In this document: positions 45,179 through 53,197 of the stretch, piece after piece
How the letters are laid out: each line of letters begins with the position of its first letter
Numbering within the stretch: position 1 is the first letter of the stretch
NCBI GenBank assembly: GCA_024643545.1
Contig: JAHEMR010000002.1
Coordinates: 1 to 64,000, forward strand
Source of the DNA: Crocinitomicaceae bacterium
Lineage (GTDB): Bacteria; Bacteroidota; Bacteroidia; Flavobacteriales_D; Crocinitomicaceae
Direction: 5' to 3'
DNA: 64,000 nucleotides
Made by a program: the position numbers and the translations under genes
Notes under the pieces: generated by a model
What the model saw: the letters and a program-made list of their open reading frames with translations, nothing else
What the model was told of the DNA's origin: nothing
Database searches by the model: none

Positions 45179-45778
45179 TTAAGCAAAATGCGTAACTATT
45201 TGGTTTTCCTCCAACATCTTACGCAAATTAATCAATGCATAACGCATGCGTCCAAGTGCCGTATTAATGCTAATCTTTTCGGATTCAGCGATTTCTTTGA
45301 AGGATAGATCGTGAAAAATGCGCAATTCAACAATTTCACGTTGAACTTTTGGCAGGTGATTCATTAGTTCAACCAATTGAAGATCCAGTTCCTTAGTTGA
45401 TATTTGTTGAAGGTAATTTTTGTCTTCACAAGCAATTCGTTGAAAGATACCAAAATCCTCATTAAAGGTATTTCGTTCAGATAACACACGAACTTTTCCT
45501 TGTTTTCGGTAATAATCAATGACTAAATTCTGTGCGATTCTTGTTGCCCAAGGAAGGAATTTACCTTCCTCATTGTATTTACCAGCTTTCATGTTTTGAA
45601 CAACCTTAATAAAAGAATCTTGAAAAATGTCATTGGCCAAATCGGCATCTTTTACTTTTAGGTAAATGAATTTATACACTTGATTTTTGTAACGTTTTAA
45701 AAGGACCTCAAAGGCTCTTTCATTGTTATTAATGTATAAACGGATTAATTCAGAATCGCTTAACGAAGATAAAACCAT
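45179..45778 (-). CDS. RNA polymerase sigma-70 factor, ECF type
   Basis: 199 residues. Region 2 (LANDIFQDSFIKVVQNMKAGKYNEE, FLPWATRIAQNLVIDYYRK) and region 4 (LPKVQREIVELRIFHDLSFKEIAE, ...ISINTALGRMRYALINLRK) are present, with no other sigma regions. Length and sequence fit the RpoE-like ECF factors of Bacteroidota. No anti-sigma gene is adjacent, so regulation is unknown. No exact TAnnTTTG element was found before it. Confidence 0.92.
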   Translation of the reverse strand: MVLSSLSDSELIRLYINNNERAFEVLLKRYKNQVYKFIYLKVKDADLANDIFQDSFIKVVQNMKAGKYNEEGKFLPWATRIAQNLVIDYYRKQGKVRVLSERNTFNEDFGIFQRIACEDKNYLQQISTKELDLQLVELMNHLPKVQREIVELRIFHDLSFKEIAESEKISINTALGRMRYALINLRKMLEENQIVTHFA

Positions 45779-45903
45779 AATTTACAATTTCTGTTGAAGT
45801 GACAACAATTAAAAGTAAATTTGATCTATAGGCGTTCTTTTAGGTTTAGAGGAACGAATATAGATGTATTTTTTTTATCCACCAAACAAGACACCAAAAA
45901 AAT

Positions 45904-46476
45904 TTGACAAATATTATTAAAATACGTTTGCTTGGATTGGTTACATTACTTCTGTTTCCTTTACCCGGATTCTGTTTATTAGCATATTACCATGAAACTA
46001 ATTTGAGCGAATTTCTTGATCTACAAAACACAAAATTAATTTCAATTGGATATGGTTTAGAACTCGGATTCGCATATGCCTTCATCGCTTATTTATTCAT
46101 GAAAGCACCATTTTTCGAGAAATTACCGAATCGCGTAGATCGCATCATTGACCAACTACCTCTCACCTATGCCGATGGAATTTTCCTATCCATTTGTGCG
46201 GGAATCGGCGAAGAACTTTTATTTAGAGCTGGCATTCAACCATTTTTAGGACCATGGATTACCTCTGTCCTATTCGTCGCACTGCACGGTTATTTAAATC
46301 CGTGGAATTGGCGTTTTTCCATGTATGGATTGATTGTTTTACCCTTTATCTTCATCATCTCCTTTGGATACATCCACTTTGGACTTTGGTTTTCGATCTC
46401 CGCACACTTTGCTTATGATGCAGTTTTGTTTGTGATAATGATTAAGGAAAAGAAGTCCTCTACTGTTTATTTTTAA
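45904..46476 (+). CDS. CPBP family intramembrane metalloprotease
   Basis: 190 residues with about six membrane segments. The family motifs are visible: EELLFRAG (Glu-Glu, about 103-110), LFVALHGY and a C-terminal SAHFAYDA. These proteases process CAAX-like or other membrane substrates and some take part in bacteriocin self-immunity. The start is the TTG at 45904 (MTNIIKIRLLG...); no ATG fits, so the start is uncertain. Confidence 0.85.
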   Translation: MTNIIKIRLLGLVTLLLFPLPGFCLLAYYHETNLSEFLDLQNTKLISIGYGLELGFAYAFIAYLFMKAPFFEKLPNRVDRIIDQLPLTYADGIFLSICAGIGEELLFRAGIQPFLGPWITSVLFVALHGYLNPWNWRFSMYGLIVLPFIFIISFGYIHFGLWFSISAHFAYDAVLFVIMIKEKKSSTVYF

Positions 46477-46498
46477 GTACACCATTCTCAATATTCCG

Positions 46499-46506
46499 TA
46501 AATTTG
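46499..46506 (+). promoter_or_regulatory. TAnnTTTG promoter -7 element
   Basis: TAAATTTG, exact consensus, only four bases before ATG 46511. If it is the true promoter the mRNA is leaderless, or translation begins at the in-frame ATG at 46517. Confidence 0.4.
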
Positions 46507-46510
46507 ACCG

Positions 46511-47140
46511 ATGAAAATGAAATCAAGTCTTTTTGATTGGTGCAATTACCTGTTTTGGTGCTTTGCATTATTGATTATTCTCAAAACGGATAAACTTTCC
46601 CTGCACCTGTATTTCAATTCCTTTCACTCGAAAATTGGTGATTTCATCATGCCGCATTTAACCAATGTTGGCGATGGCTTATTCCTTTTACTTGTTGCCT
46701 TTCTCGTATTTCTTTTTCGAAGTCGAAAATTAGGCCTCATTCTTTTGATTGCTTTTTTAATTTCCTCCGGATTAGTCCAATTCCTCAAACATTTCATATT
46801 CGAAAACCACATGAGACCCATGTATGTTTTTCAGCATGTAAATGGATTTCATCAAATAAAAGACTTTCATTACCATTTATTTCAAAGCTTTCCATCTGGA
46901 CATTCCACGAGTTCTTTTGTTTTGTTTACATTTCTTGCGGTGAACTTTGCTAAAAGTTGGCAAACCCAAATACTTTGCTTCATGGCTGCACTTTTCTTTG
47001 CGTTTACCCGTGTTTATTTATCGCAGCATTATTTCGAGGATATGTTCGCCGGCGCCATGATTGGATTCCTTTGCATGAAATACACACAGGTTTTTCTTCA
47101 AGCAAAATGGGAAAAATTAGATAGCCCACTCAATAAATAA
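46511..47140 (+). CDS. PAP2 superfamily phosphatase
   Basis: 209 residues, about six membrane helices. The three PAP2 motifs are present: KHFIFENHMRP, SFPSGHSTSSF (with catalytic His) and RVYLSQHYFEDMFAG (second His). Acts on lipid phosphates or undecaprenyl pyrophosphate at the inner membrane. The start is ATG 46511 or 46517, depending on the promoter. Three bases upstream of the GT39 gene, so likely one operon. Confidence 0.92.
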   Translation: MKMKSSLFDWCNYLFWCFALLIILKTDKLSLHLYFNSFHSKIGDFIMPHLTNVGDGLFLLLVAFLVFLFRSRKLGLILLIAFLISSGLVQFLKHFIFENHMRPMYVFQHVNGFHQIKDFHYHLFQSFPSGHSTSSFVLFTFLAVNFAKSWQTQILCFMAALFFAFTRVYLSQHYFEDMFAGAMIGFLCMKYTQVFLQAKWEKLDSPLNK

Positions 47141-47143
47141 GGC

Positions 47144-48775
47144 ATGATAAAATACTTCCACTGGTTCATTGTTTTGTTTGTCTTTCTTGCTTGCATTCCA
47201 ACAATAGGCTCTTCTGCACTTTTCGATTGGGATGAAGTAAATTTTGCCGAATGTGCACGTGAAATGATTGTTTCAAAGGATTATTTCAATGTCACCATTA
47301 ATTTTCAAGCTTTCTGGGAGAAACCTCCCCTCTTCATCTGGATGCAAGCTTTATCCATGCTTATTTTTGGCGTAAATGAATTTGCTGCACGTTTCCCAAA
47401 TGTCATCGCGGCAGTCTTTACCTTATTAGCCTTGTATCGCTTCGGTAAGGAGTTTTTCGGAGAGAAATTTGGGATTGCTTGGAGTGCACTTTATGCCTGC
47501 TCGATTCTACCTTTTATGTATTTCAATTCTGGGATCATTGACCCATGGTTCAATTACTTTATTTTTTGTGGAATAATTCAATTTTACAAAGGAAGCCTTC
47601 AACAGTCGACTAAAAACTTTGCTTGGGCTGGACTTTTCATCGGACTTGCCATTCTCACGAAGGGTCCAGTTGGATTGATTTTAATTGGAGGCGCTTTCGC
47701 TGTCTACTTTGTAATCAATCGATTCAAAGATTTTCCCGCTATTAAAAACATTATTGTTTTTCTGATGACAACTTTGATGATCGGCTCACTTTGGTTTGTA
47801 CTTTTAATCGCGAGTGGACACAAAGAAATCATTCAGGAATTCATCACTTACCAAGTTCGTTTGTTTCAAACCCAAGATGCAGGTCACGGAGGACCACTTT
47901 ATTACCATTGGCTCATCCTACTTTTCGGCGTTTTTCCAGCATCATTCTTTCTCATTGGATACCTAAGAAACAAAGAAATCAAACGTACGAGCTTGGACAT
48001 CATCATGCATGGAATGTTGTGGTTTACCTTGATATTGTTCTCCATCGTCAAGACGAAAATCGTTCACTACTCGAGTTTTTGTTATTTTCCAATCACCTAT
48101 TTTGGTGCTCGTTTTGTCATTCAACAATGGGAAAATGGTTTTAAAACCAATAAACGTATTCATTATTTTATCCTTTCTTTCCTGATTTTATTAGCACTTA
48201 TTTTTGGGGTATTAGGCTATCTTGTTGGGCACACTCAACTTATAATAGACAACATCGAAGTGAAAGATCCTTTCGCTGTTCAAGCAATGAAAGAAACATA
48301 CAAATGGTCCTTACTTCAGCTTATACCTTTTGTTTTATTAATAGCAACTATAATTTTATCTTTCAATTACTTAAAGAAAGATTTTTATATGAAATATTTC
48401 CTTTCACTGGGAACGGGACTGATCATTAGTTTGGTGAGTATCAATTCGTTTGTCGTTCCAAAAATTGAAGATATTTCACAAGGAGCTGCCATTGATTTTT
48501 ATAAACGACACCAACATGAAGATGCGTACTTCACTACCTTGGGATTCAAATCATATGCTCACTTATTTTACGGAAATGTGAAGCCTGGAAATGAAAAAAC
48601 GCAAAATGAACAGGAACTAGCTACAGGCACACTTTTGAAACCGGCTTATTTTGTTGTAAAGATTCAACAGAAAGATGAATTCTTGAACAATTATCCTGAA
48701 CTCAAACAGATTGGCGCAAAAGGTGGATTCGTCTTTCTAAAACGCTCAACAAATATTGTTTGTTCCGGACAATGA
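47144..48775 (+). CDS. GT39-family membrane glycosyltransferase (ArnT-like)
   Basis: 543 residues with about 12 membrane helices. The N-terminal loop has the family motif FDWDEVNFAECAREM (acidic Asp-Glu of ArnT/PMT-type enzymes) followed by FWEKPPLFIWMQ. It takes a sugar from a polyprenyl-phosphate donor and adds it to a lipid or protein on the periplasmic side. Clustered with PAP2, which could recycle the lipid phosphate. Acceptor unknown. Confidence 0.88.
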   Translation: MIKYFHWFIVLFVFLACIPTIGSSALFDWDEVNFAECAREMIVSKDYFNVTINFQAFWEKPPLFIWMQALSMLIFGVNEFAARFPNVIAAVFTLLALYRFGKEFFGEKFGIAWSALYACSILPFMYFNSGIIDPWFNYFIFCGIIQFYKGSLQQSTKNFAWAGLFIGLAILTKGPVGLILIGGAFAVYFVINRFKDFPAIKNIIVFLMTTLMIGSLWFVLLIASGHKEIIQEFITYQVRLFQTQDAGHGGPLYYHWLILLFGVFPASFFLIGYLRNKEIKRTSLDIIMHGMLWFTLILFSIVKTKIVHYSSFCYFPITYFGARFVIQQWENGFKTNKRIHYFILSFLILLALIFGVLGYLVGHTQLIIDNIEVKDPFAVQAMKETYKWSLLQLIPFVLLIATIILSFNYLKKDFYMKYFLSLGTGLIISLVSINSFVVPKIEDISQGAAIDFYKRHQHEDAYFTTLGFKSYAHLFYGNVKPGNEKTQNEQELATGTLLKPAYFVVKIQQKDEFLNNYPELKQIGAKGGFVFLKRSTNIVCSGQ

Positions 48776-48802
48776 TTCACCTCCGTATTTCAGAAGATTG
48801 AT

Positions 48803-48810
48803 TAATTTTG
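48803..48810 (+). promoter_or_regulatory. TAnnTTTG promoter -7 element
   Basis: TAATTTTG, exact consensus, 19 bases before ATG 48830. Confidence 0.55.
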
Positions 48811-48829
48811 ACACATTAAAAACACATAC

Positions 48830-50032
48830 ATGCCGAAAATTTCAGATAAGGCCGTTCAGATGCCAGCTTCTCCGATTAGAAAACTTGTTCCATATGCTGA
48901 AACAGCAAAGAAAGCAGGTAAAATTGTTTATCATTTAAACATTGGTCAACCGGACATCGAAACGCCAGAAACAGCTTTAAATGCCATTCATAATTTAGAC
49001 CGCAAAGTGTTAGAATACAGTCATTCGGCTGGATTCGAGAGCTATCGAAATAAACTTGCACTATCTTACCAAAAAAGTGGGATTCCTGTAAACAGCGAAG
49101 ATATATTAATCACAACAGGTGGTTCAGAAGCTTTGATTTTTGGTTTCATGTGTACCTGCGACCCAGGAGATGAAGTCATCATCCCGGAACCGTTTTATGC
49201 GAACTATAATGGATTTGCCGTTACTGCTGGATTGAATGTTGTTCCAGTTGCTTCATCCATTGAATCAGGATTTGCCTTGCCTCCAGTGGAAGAATTTGAA
49301 AAGAAAATCACGTCGAAAACAAGAGCAATTGTGATTTGCAATCCTGGAAATCCAACAGGTTACTTATACTCACAAGAAGAATTAGAACAATTGCGAGAAA
49401 TCGTTTTAAAACACGACCTATATTTATTTGCGGATGAAGTCTACCGTGAATTTTGCTATGATGGAGCGATTCCATTTTCAGTAATGAATTTGAAAGGAAT
49501 CGAAGAGAATGTGATCATGATTGATTCTGTTTCCAAACGCTATTCCATGTGTGGAGCACGCATTGGAGCGTTAATCACTAAAAATAAAGAAGTCATGAGT
49601 GCTGCCTTGAAATTTGGACAGGCACGATTATCTCCACCAACAGTTGATCAAATTGCTGCAGAAGCGGCTTTGGATACTCCTCAATCGTATTTCGATAACG
49701 TTGTAAGTGAATATGTCGCTCGAAGAAACATCATGGTAGACGGCCTTAATAGCATCCCAGGTGTATTTTGTCCGAAACCAAGTGGCGCGTTCTATTGCGT
49801 AGCTAAATTCCCAGTGGATGATGCAGAGAAATTCTGTCAATGGTTATTGGAAGATTTTGAACATGAAGGTCAAACGGTCATGATGGCTCCAGCAAACGGA
49901 TTCTACTCTACCCCAGGAGCAGGAAAACAAGAAGCACGAATCGCTTACGTATTAAACCAAGATTCTTTGAAAAAAGCGGTTGAATGTTTGCGCGTAGCAT
50001 TACAAGTATATCCGGGTAGAACGAATTCTTAG
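48830..50032 (+). CDS. class I/II PLP-dependent aminotransferase
   Basis: 400 residues. Motifs: NIGQPDIETP, TTGGSEALIFGFM, VICNPGNPTGYLYS (Asn-Pro near the PLP), FADEVYREF and the Schiff-base Lys in IDSVSKRYSMCGARIG. Fold and length fit aspartate-type aminotransferases acting with glutamate/2-oxoglutarate; the natural amino acid cannot be fixed. Two bases from the DUF1801 gene and perhaps co-transcribed. Confidence 0.9.
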   Translation: MPKISDKAVQMPASPIRKLVPYAETAKKAGKIVYHLNIGQPDIETPETALNAIHNLDRKVLEYSHSAGFESYRNKLALSYQKSGIPVNSEDILITTGGSEALIFGFMCTCDPGDEVIIPEPFYANYNGFAVTAGLNVVPVASSIESGFALPPVEEFEKKITSKTRAIVICNPGNPTGYLYSQEELEQLREIVLKHDLYLFADEVYREFCYDGAIPFSVMNLKGIEENVIMIDSVSKRYSMCGARIGALITKNKEVMSAALKFGQARLSPPTVDQIAAEAALDTPQSYFDNVVSEYVARRNIMVDGLNSIPGVFCPKPSGAFYCVAKFPVDDAEKFCQWLLEDFEHEGQTVMMAPANGFYSTPGAGKQEARIAYVLNQDSLKKAVECLRVALQVYPGRTNS

Positions 50033-50034
50033 AC

Positions 50035-50478
50035 ATGTCAATCGAATCATATATTGCAGGAATTCCAGAAGCACATCGCCCGGACTTTCTTCGTTTGATG
50101 GCAGTGATTCAACAGAACATTCCTGAAGGATTTCAAGAAGTGGAAAGCTATAAAATGATTGGTTATGTTGTGCCGCATGAAATCTATCCAGATGGATACC
50201 ATTGCACACCAAAACTACCCTTGCCCTTTTTAAACATTGCATGTCAAAAAAACTTCATTGCCGTTTACCACATGGGTATTTACAGTGATGAAAATTTATT
50301 GAATTGGTTTGTGAAAGAATTCCCAAAACACAGTTCAAAAAAACTAGACATGGGAAAATCGTGCATTCGATTCAAACATGGACAAGAAATTCCGTTTGAG
50401 TTAATTGGTGAATTGGCACAAAAAATGACCGTGAAGGATTGGATTGATCGGTATGAAAAAATGTATAAACGCAAATGA
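50035..50478 (+). CDS. DUF1801 domain protein
   Basis: 147 residues, soluble. Shows the DUF1801/YdhG-like pattern EAHRPDFLRLMAVIQQNIPEGFQEVESYKMIGYVVP (split over about 14-48) and FIAVYHMGIYSDENLL, with KSCIRFKHGQEIPFELI near the C-terminus. The family has an unknown function; some members bind metals. Three bases after the aminotransferase gene, so likely in its operon. Confidence 0.88.
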   Translation: MSIESYIAGIPEAHRPDFLRLMAVIQQNIPEGFQEVESYKMIGYVVPHEIYPDGYHCTPKLPLPFLNIACQKNFIAVYHMGIYSDENLLNWFVKEFPKHSSKKLDMGKSCIRFKHGQEIPFELIGELAQKMTVKDWIDRYEKMYKRK

Positions 50479-50511
50479 ACCAATTCTTGATTCATTCGTT
50501 GAACTAAAACT

Positions 50512-51726
50512 ATGAAACAATTCGAAGTTCCAGCTTTTTACCGTTCGCAGATCATTTCCAAAGTGAAAGCGCAACGCAAACTAGCTGATCCACGTAAGAA
50601 AGACTTTAGCCCAACGGAACTACAATTAGGGAACGTGACGTTCGTTATTGCTCGTCATTTTGGTTTCTGTTACGGCGTGGAAAACGCAATCGAAAAAAGC
50701 TATAAAGCGATTCACGAAAACCCAGAAAAACGGATTTTTCTTTTGAGTCAAATGATTCATAATCCAGCAGTCAATGAGGACCTAATCAGTCATGGATTAC
50801 AATTTCTACAAGATACGGAAGGAAATCAACTTATTCCATATGACCATTTAACCAAGGAAGATTTAGTGATTATTCCTGCTTTTGGTACTACACTAGAAAT
50901 CGAAGAAAAATTAATGGCGATTGGTGTTGACATTGCAACATACAACACGACTTGTCCCTTTGTAGAAAAAGTATGGAACCGCTCCGAAAAACTCGGAGAG
51001 ACAAACCACACCATCATCATTCACGGAAAACACAAACACGAAGAAACACGAGCAACATTTTCCCATAGTTCGAAAAACGCCCCTTCTCTCATCATCAAAG
51101 ACATCAATGAAGCTAAAATTCTTGGGGATTTCATTCTTGGTAAAGAAGATTTAAGTGCTTTCGATCGTATTTTCGATGGGAAATATTCAGATGGATTTGA
51201 CCCAACGAAAGACTTAACAAAAATCGGTGTTGTCAATCAAACAACGATGCTCGCAACTGAAACGCAGGAAATCGCAAGCTATTTACGTGAAGTAATGTTG
51301 TTAAAATATGGAACAGAAGTTATCAAAGAACACATAGCAGATACGCGTGATACACTTTGTTATGCCACTAACGACAATCAAACCGCAACGCTTGCTTTGA
51401 TGGAAACGGATGCTGACATGGCCATCGTTGTTGGGGGATATAACAGTTCTAACACAAGTCATTTAGTCGAGTTACTTGAGCAAAAGTTTCCATGTCATTT
51501 CATCAAAGATGAAAGCGAAATTCGTTCAAAGGAACGCATTCATTCTTTCGATATTCACTCAAAAACGTTAGTTGAATCCAACTTTATAGGTTCAGATTCC
51601 TCTCAACGAATTATCCTCACATCAGGCGCATCTTGTCCAGATTCAATTGTGGATGGCGTGATGATGAAAATCCTTTCTTTTTCTCACAGCGAAGAAGAAA
51701 TTAATCAGATTTTAAGCAGCATATAA
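50512..51726 (+). CDS. ispH: 4-hydroxy-3-methylbut-2-enyl diphosphate reductase, long form
   Basis: 404 residues, longer than E. coli IspH (about 316) and similar to the long form seen in Bacteroidota and cyanobacteria. Three Cys ligands for the Fe-S cluster are visible: HFGFCYGVENAI, TTCPFVEKVW and TSGASCPDSIVDG. It makes IPP and DMAPP in the last step of the MEP isoprenoid pathway. Overlaps the start of the next gene by one base. Confidence 0.95.
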   Translation: MKQFEVPAFYRSQIISKVKAQRKLADPRKKDFSPTELQLGNVTFVIARHFGFCYGVENAIEKSYKAIHENPEKRIFLLSQMIHNPAVNEDLISHGLQFLQDTEGNQLIPYDHLTKEDLVIIPAFGTTLEIEEKLMAIGVDIATYNTTCPFVEKVWNRSEKLGETNHTIIIHGKHKHEETRATFSHSSKNAPSLIIKDINEAKILGDFILGKEDLSAFDRIFDGKYSDGFDPTKDLTKIGVVNQTTMLATETQEIASYLREVMLLKYGTEVIKEHIADTRDTLCYATNDNQTATLALMETDADMAIVVGGYNSSNTSHLVELLEQKFPCHFIKDESEIRSKERIHSFDIHSKTLVESNFIGSDSSQRIILTSGASCPDSIVDGVMMKILSFSHSEEEINQILSSI

Positions 51727-52274
51727 TGAAGATATACACAAAAAAAGGCGACCAAGGTCACACTGGACTCATTGGTGGAACGAGAGTTTCAAAGGGAGAA
51801 TTAAGAATCGAAGCATATGGTACCGTTGATGAGTTAAATTCGTACGTTGGATTGATTCGCTCCTTCGACATCAACACGACAGCTGTTCAACAACTCATCG
51901 AAATACAAGACCGTTTATTTACCATTGGTTCCAGTTTAGCATCAGATCCAGAGAAATCGAACATGAAAATCCCAGATTTATTAGAATCAGATGTTGAAAA
52001 ACTGGAAGATTGGATGGACGAAATGGAGAGCAAACTTCCTGAATTAACAAGTTTCGTTTTACCTGGTGGACATCCGTTCGTTGGACACATACATGTTTGT
52101 CGCTGCGTATGTCGTCGAACTGAGCGTTTGGTCGTGACCTTAGACGAACATGATTTTGTTGCTCCTCTCGTGATTACCTATTTAAATAGATTGAGTGATT
52201 ACCTATTCGTTTTAGGGAGAATGATCGCACAAGAACTCGGAATTAAGGAACAAGAATGGAAACCCCGATATTAA
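51726..52274 (+). CDS. PduO-type ATP:cob(I)alamin adenosyltransferase
   Basis: 182 residues. Signature N-terminus TKKGDQGHTGLIGGTRVSK, then AYGTVDELNSYVG and the C-terminal CRCVCRRTERLV. It transfers the adenosyl group of ATP to reduced cobalamin, giving adenosylcobalamin in the cytoplasm. No B12-dependent enzyme is in the window. Starts on the ispH stop (ATAATG). Confidence 0.93.
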   Translation: MKIYTKKGDQGHTGLIGGTRVSKGELRIEAYGTVDELNSYVGLIRSFDINTTAVQQLIEIQDRLFTIGSSLASDPEKSNMKIPDLLESDVEKLEDWMDEMESKLPELTSFVLPGGHPFVGHIHVCRCVCRRTERLVVTLDEHDFVAPLVITYLNRLSDYLFVLGRMIAQELGIKEQEWKPRY

Positions 52275-52281
52275 ATTACGG

Positions 52282-52322
52282 TTGCTTTATTGCATAGTTT
52301 TCATTTTTAATTTGCTTTATTG
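52282..52322. repeat. direct repeat upstream of the DUF2795 promoter
   Basis: TTGCTTTATTG occurs at 52282-52292 and 52312-52322, exactly 30 bases apart (about three helical turns). The second copy overlaps the candidate -33 TTTG of the promoter at 52334, so a regulator binding both sites could control the gene. Confidence 0.45.
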
Positions 52323-52333
52323 GAAATAAAAAT

Positions 52334-52341
52334 TACTTTTG
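52334..52341 (+). promoter_or_regulatory. TAnnTTTG promoter -7 element with matching -33 TTTG
   Basis: TACTTTTG, with TTTG at 52311-52314, a spacing of 19 bases as in the Bacteroidota consensus. It lies 28 bases before ATG 52370. The best-formed promoter in the window. Confidence 0.65.
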
Positions 52342-52369
52342 CCAAAATTAACACCTAAAACAAAGAATT

Positions 52370-52591
52370 ATGTATTGGACTTTAGAACTAGCTTCTTATT
52401 TAGAAGATGCTCCATGGCCAGCAACGAAAGAGGAATTAATTGATTTCGCTATTCGCACAGGAGCTCCATTAGAAGTTGTAGAAAACCTACAAGACCTAGA
52501 AGATGAAGGTGATATGTACGAAAGTATCGAAGAAATCTGGCCTGATTATCCGTCAAGAGAAGATTTTCTCTTTAACGAAGATGAATATTAA
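52370..52591 (+). CDS. small DUF2795 protein
   Basis: 73 residues, acidic. The central sequence YLEDAPWPATKEELIDFAIRTGAP matches DUF2795 (a small helical domain of unknown function). It sits downstream of the best promoter in the window, so it is likely well expressed. A strong terminator follows the stop. Confidence 0.85.
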   Translation: MYWTLELASYLEDAPWPATKEELIDFAIRTGAPLEVVENLQDLEDEGDMYESIEEIWPDYPSREDFLFNEDEY

Positions 52592-52596
52592 TTGAG

Positions 52597-52621
52597 TCCT
52601 GCTTCGGCAGGATTTTTTTTT
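52597..52621 (+). terminator. rho-independent terminator after the DUF2795 gene
   Basis: Stem TCCTGC/GCAGGA with the stable loop TTCG (52597-52612) followed by nine T's (52613-52621). The T-run ends three bases before the ATG of the next gene, so the terminator is also part of that gene's leader. Confidence 0.85.
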
Positions 52622-52624
52622 ACC

Positions 52625-53197
52625 ATGAATTTTTTAGGACACCTTTACTTTTCTGGAAATAACAAAGAGTTGATGCTTGCCAATCTTTTTGGTGACTTTG
52701 CACGCGGATCGAAACACGAACACCTTCCAGAAGTCATTCAACAGGGAATTAAGTTACACCGAAAGATTGATTTTTACATCGACAATCATCCATTGGTGAA
52801 GGAATTAAAATTTGACTTAATGTCAGAATTACCGAAGGTAGGACCAGTTGCTGTTGATTTGTTTTTTGACCATTTACTTGCCAGAAATTGGAACCAGTTT
52901 CATTCAACGGAATATACACGCTATTTAAACGATTTTTACTCACATGAAACTGATTTTCTAGAGCATTATCCGGATACTTTCACTGAATTCATGGACAAAC
53001 TTCGCACACATCAATGGATGAACCATTATCCAACAAAATATGGTTTAATGAAATCTTGCGAAGGTGTAGCGAAACGCATTTCCTTCGAAACCAAATTACC
53101 CACGGCCCACCTCGTTTTTGATCAAATGGAGGAACAAATTGAAGAAGTATTCCACGCATTTATGAAGGATGCAAAAAAAGAATTCTTAACGCAATAA
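52625..53197 (+). CDS. acyl carrier protein phosphodiesterase-like protein (AcpH family)
   Basis: 190 residues from ATG 52625. The frame is open 11 codons upstream, but those overlap the terminator. Recognisable family sequence: MNFLGHLYFSG, LMLANLFGDFARG, GIKLHRKIDFYIDNHP and FFDHLLARNW. AcpH removes 4'-phosphopantetheine from ACP in E. coli; in Bacteroidota the role is less certain. The last 12 bases overlap the convergent CHU_C gene. Confidence 0.86.
   Translation: MNFLGHLYFSGNNKELMLANLFGDFARGSKHEHLPEVIQQGIKLHRKIDFYIDNHPLVKELKFDLMSELPKVGPVAVDLFFDHLLARNWNQFHSTEYTRYLNDFYSHETDFLEHYPDTFTEFMDKLRTHQWMNHYPTKYGLMKSCEGVAKRISFETKLPTAHLVFDQMEEQIEEVFHAFMKDAKKEFLTQ

Noticed and set aside
42802..45778. 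M50 protease plus ECF sigma factor as a regulated-proteolysis sigma/anti-sigma locus
   Set aside because: They are separated by ffh and no anti-sigma gene is present; the link is possible but the context does not support it.
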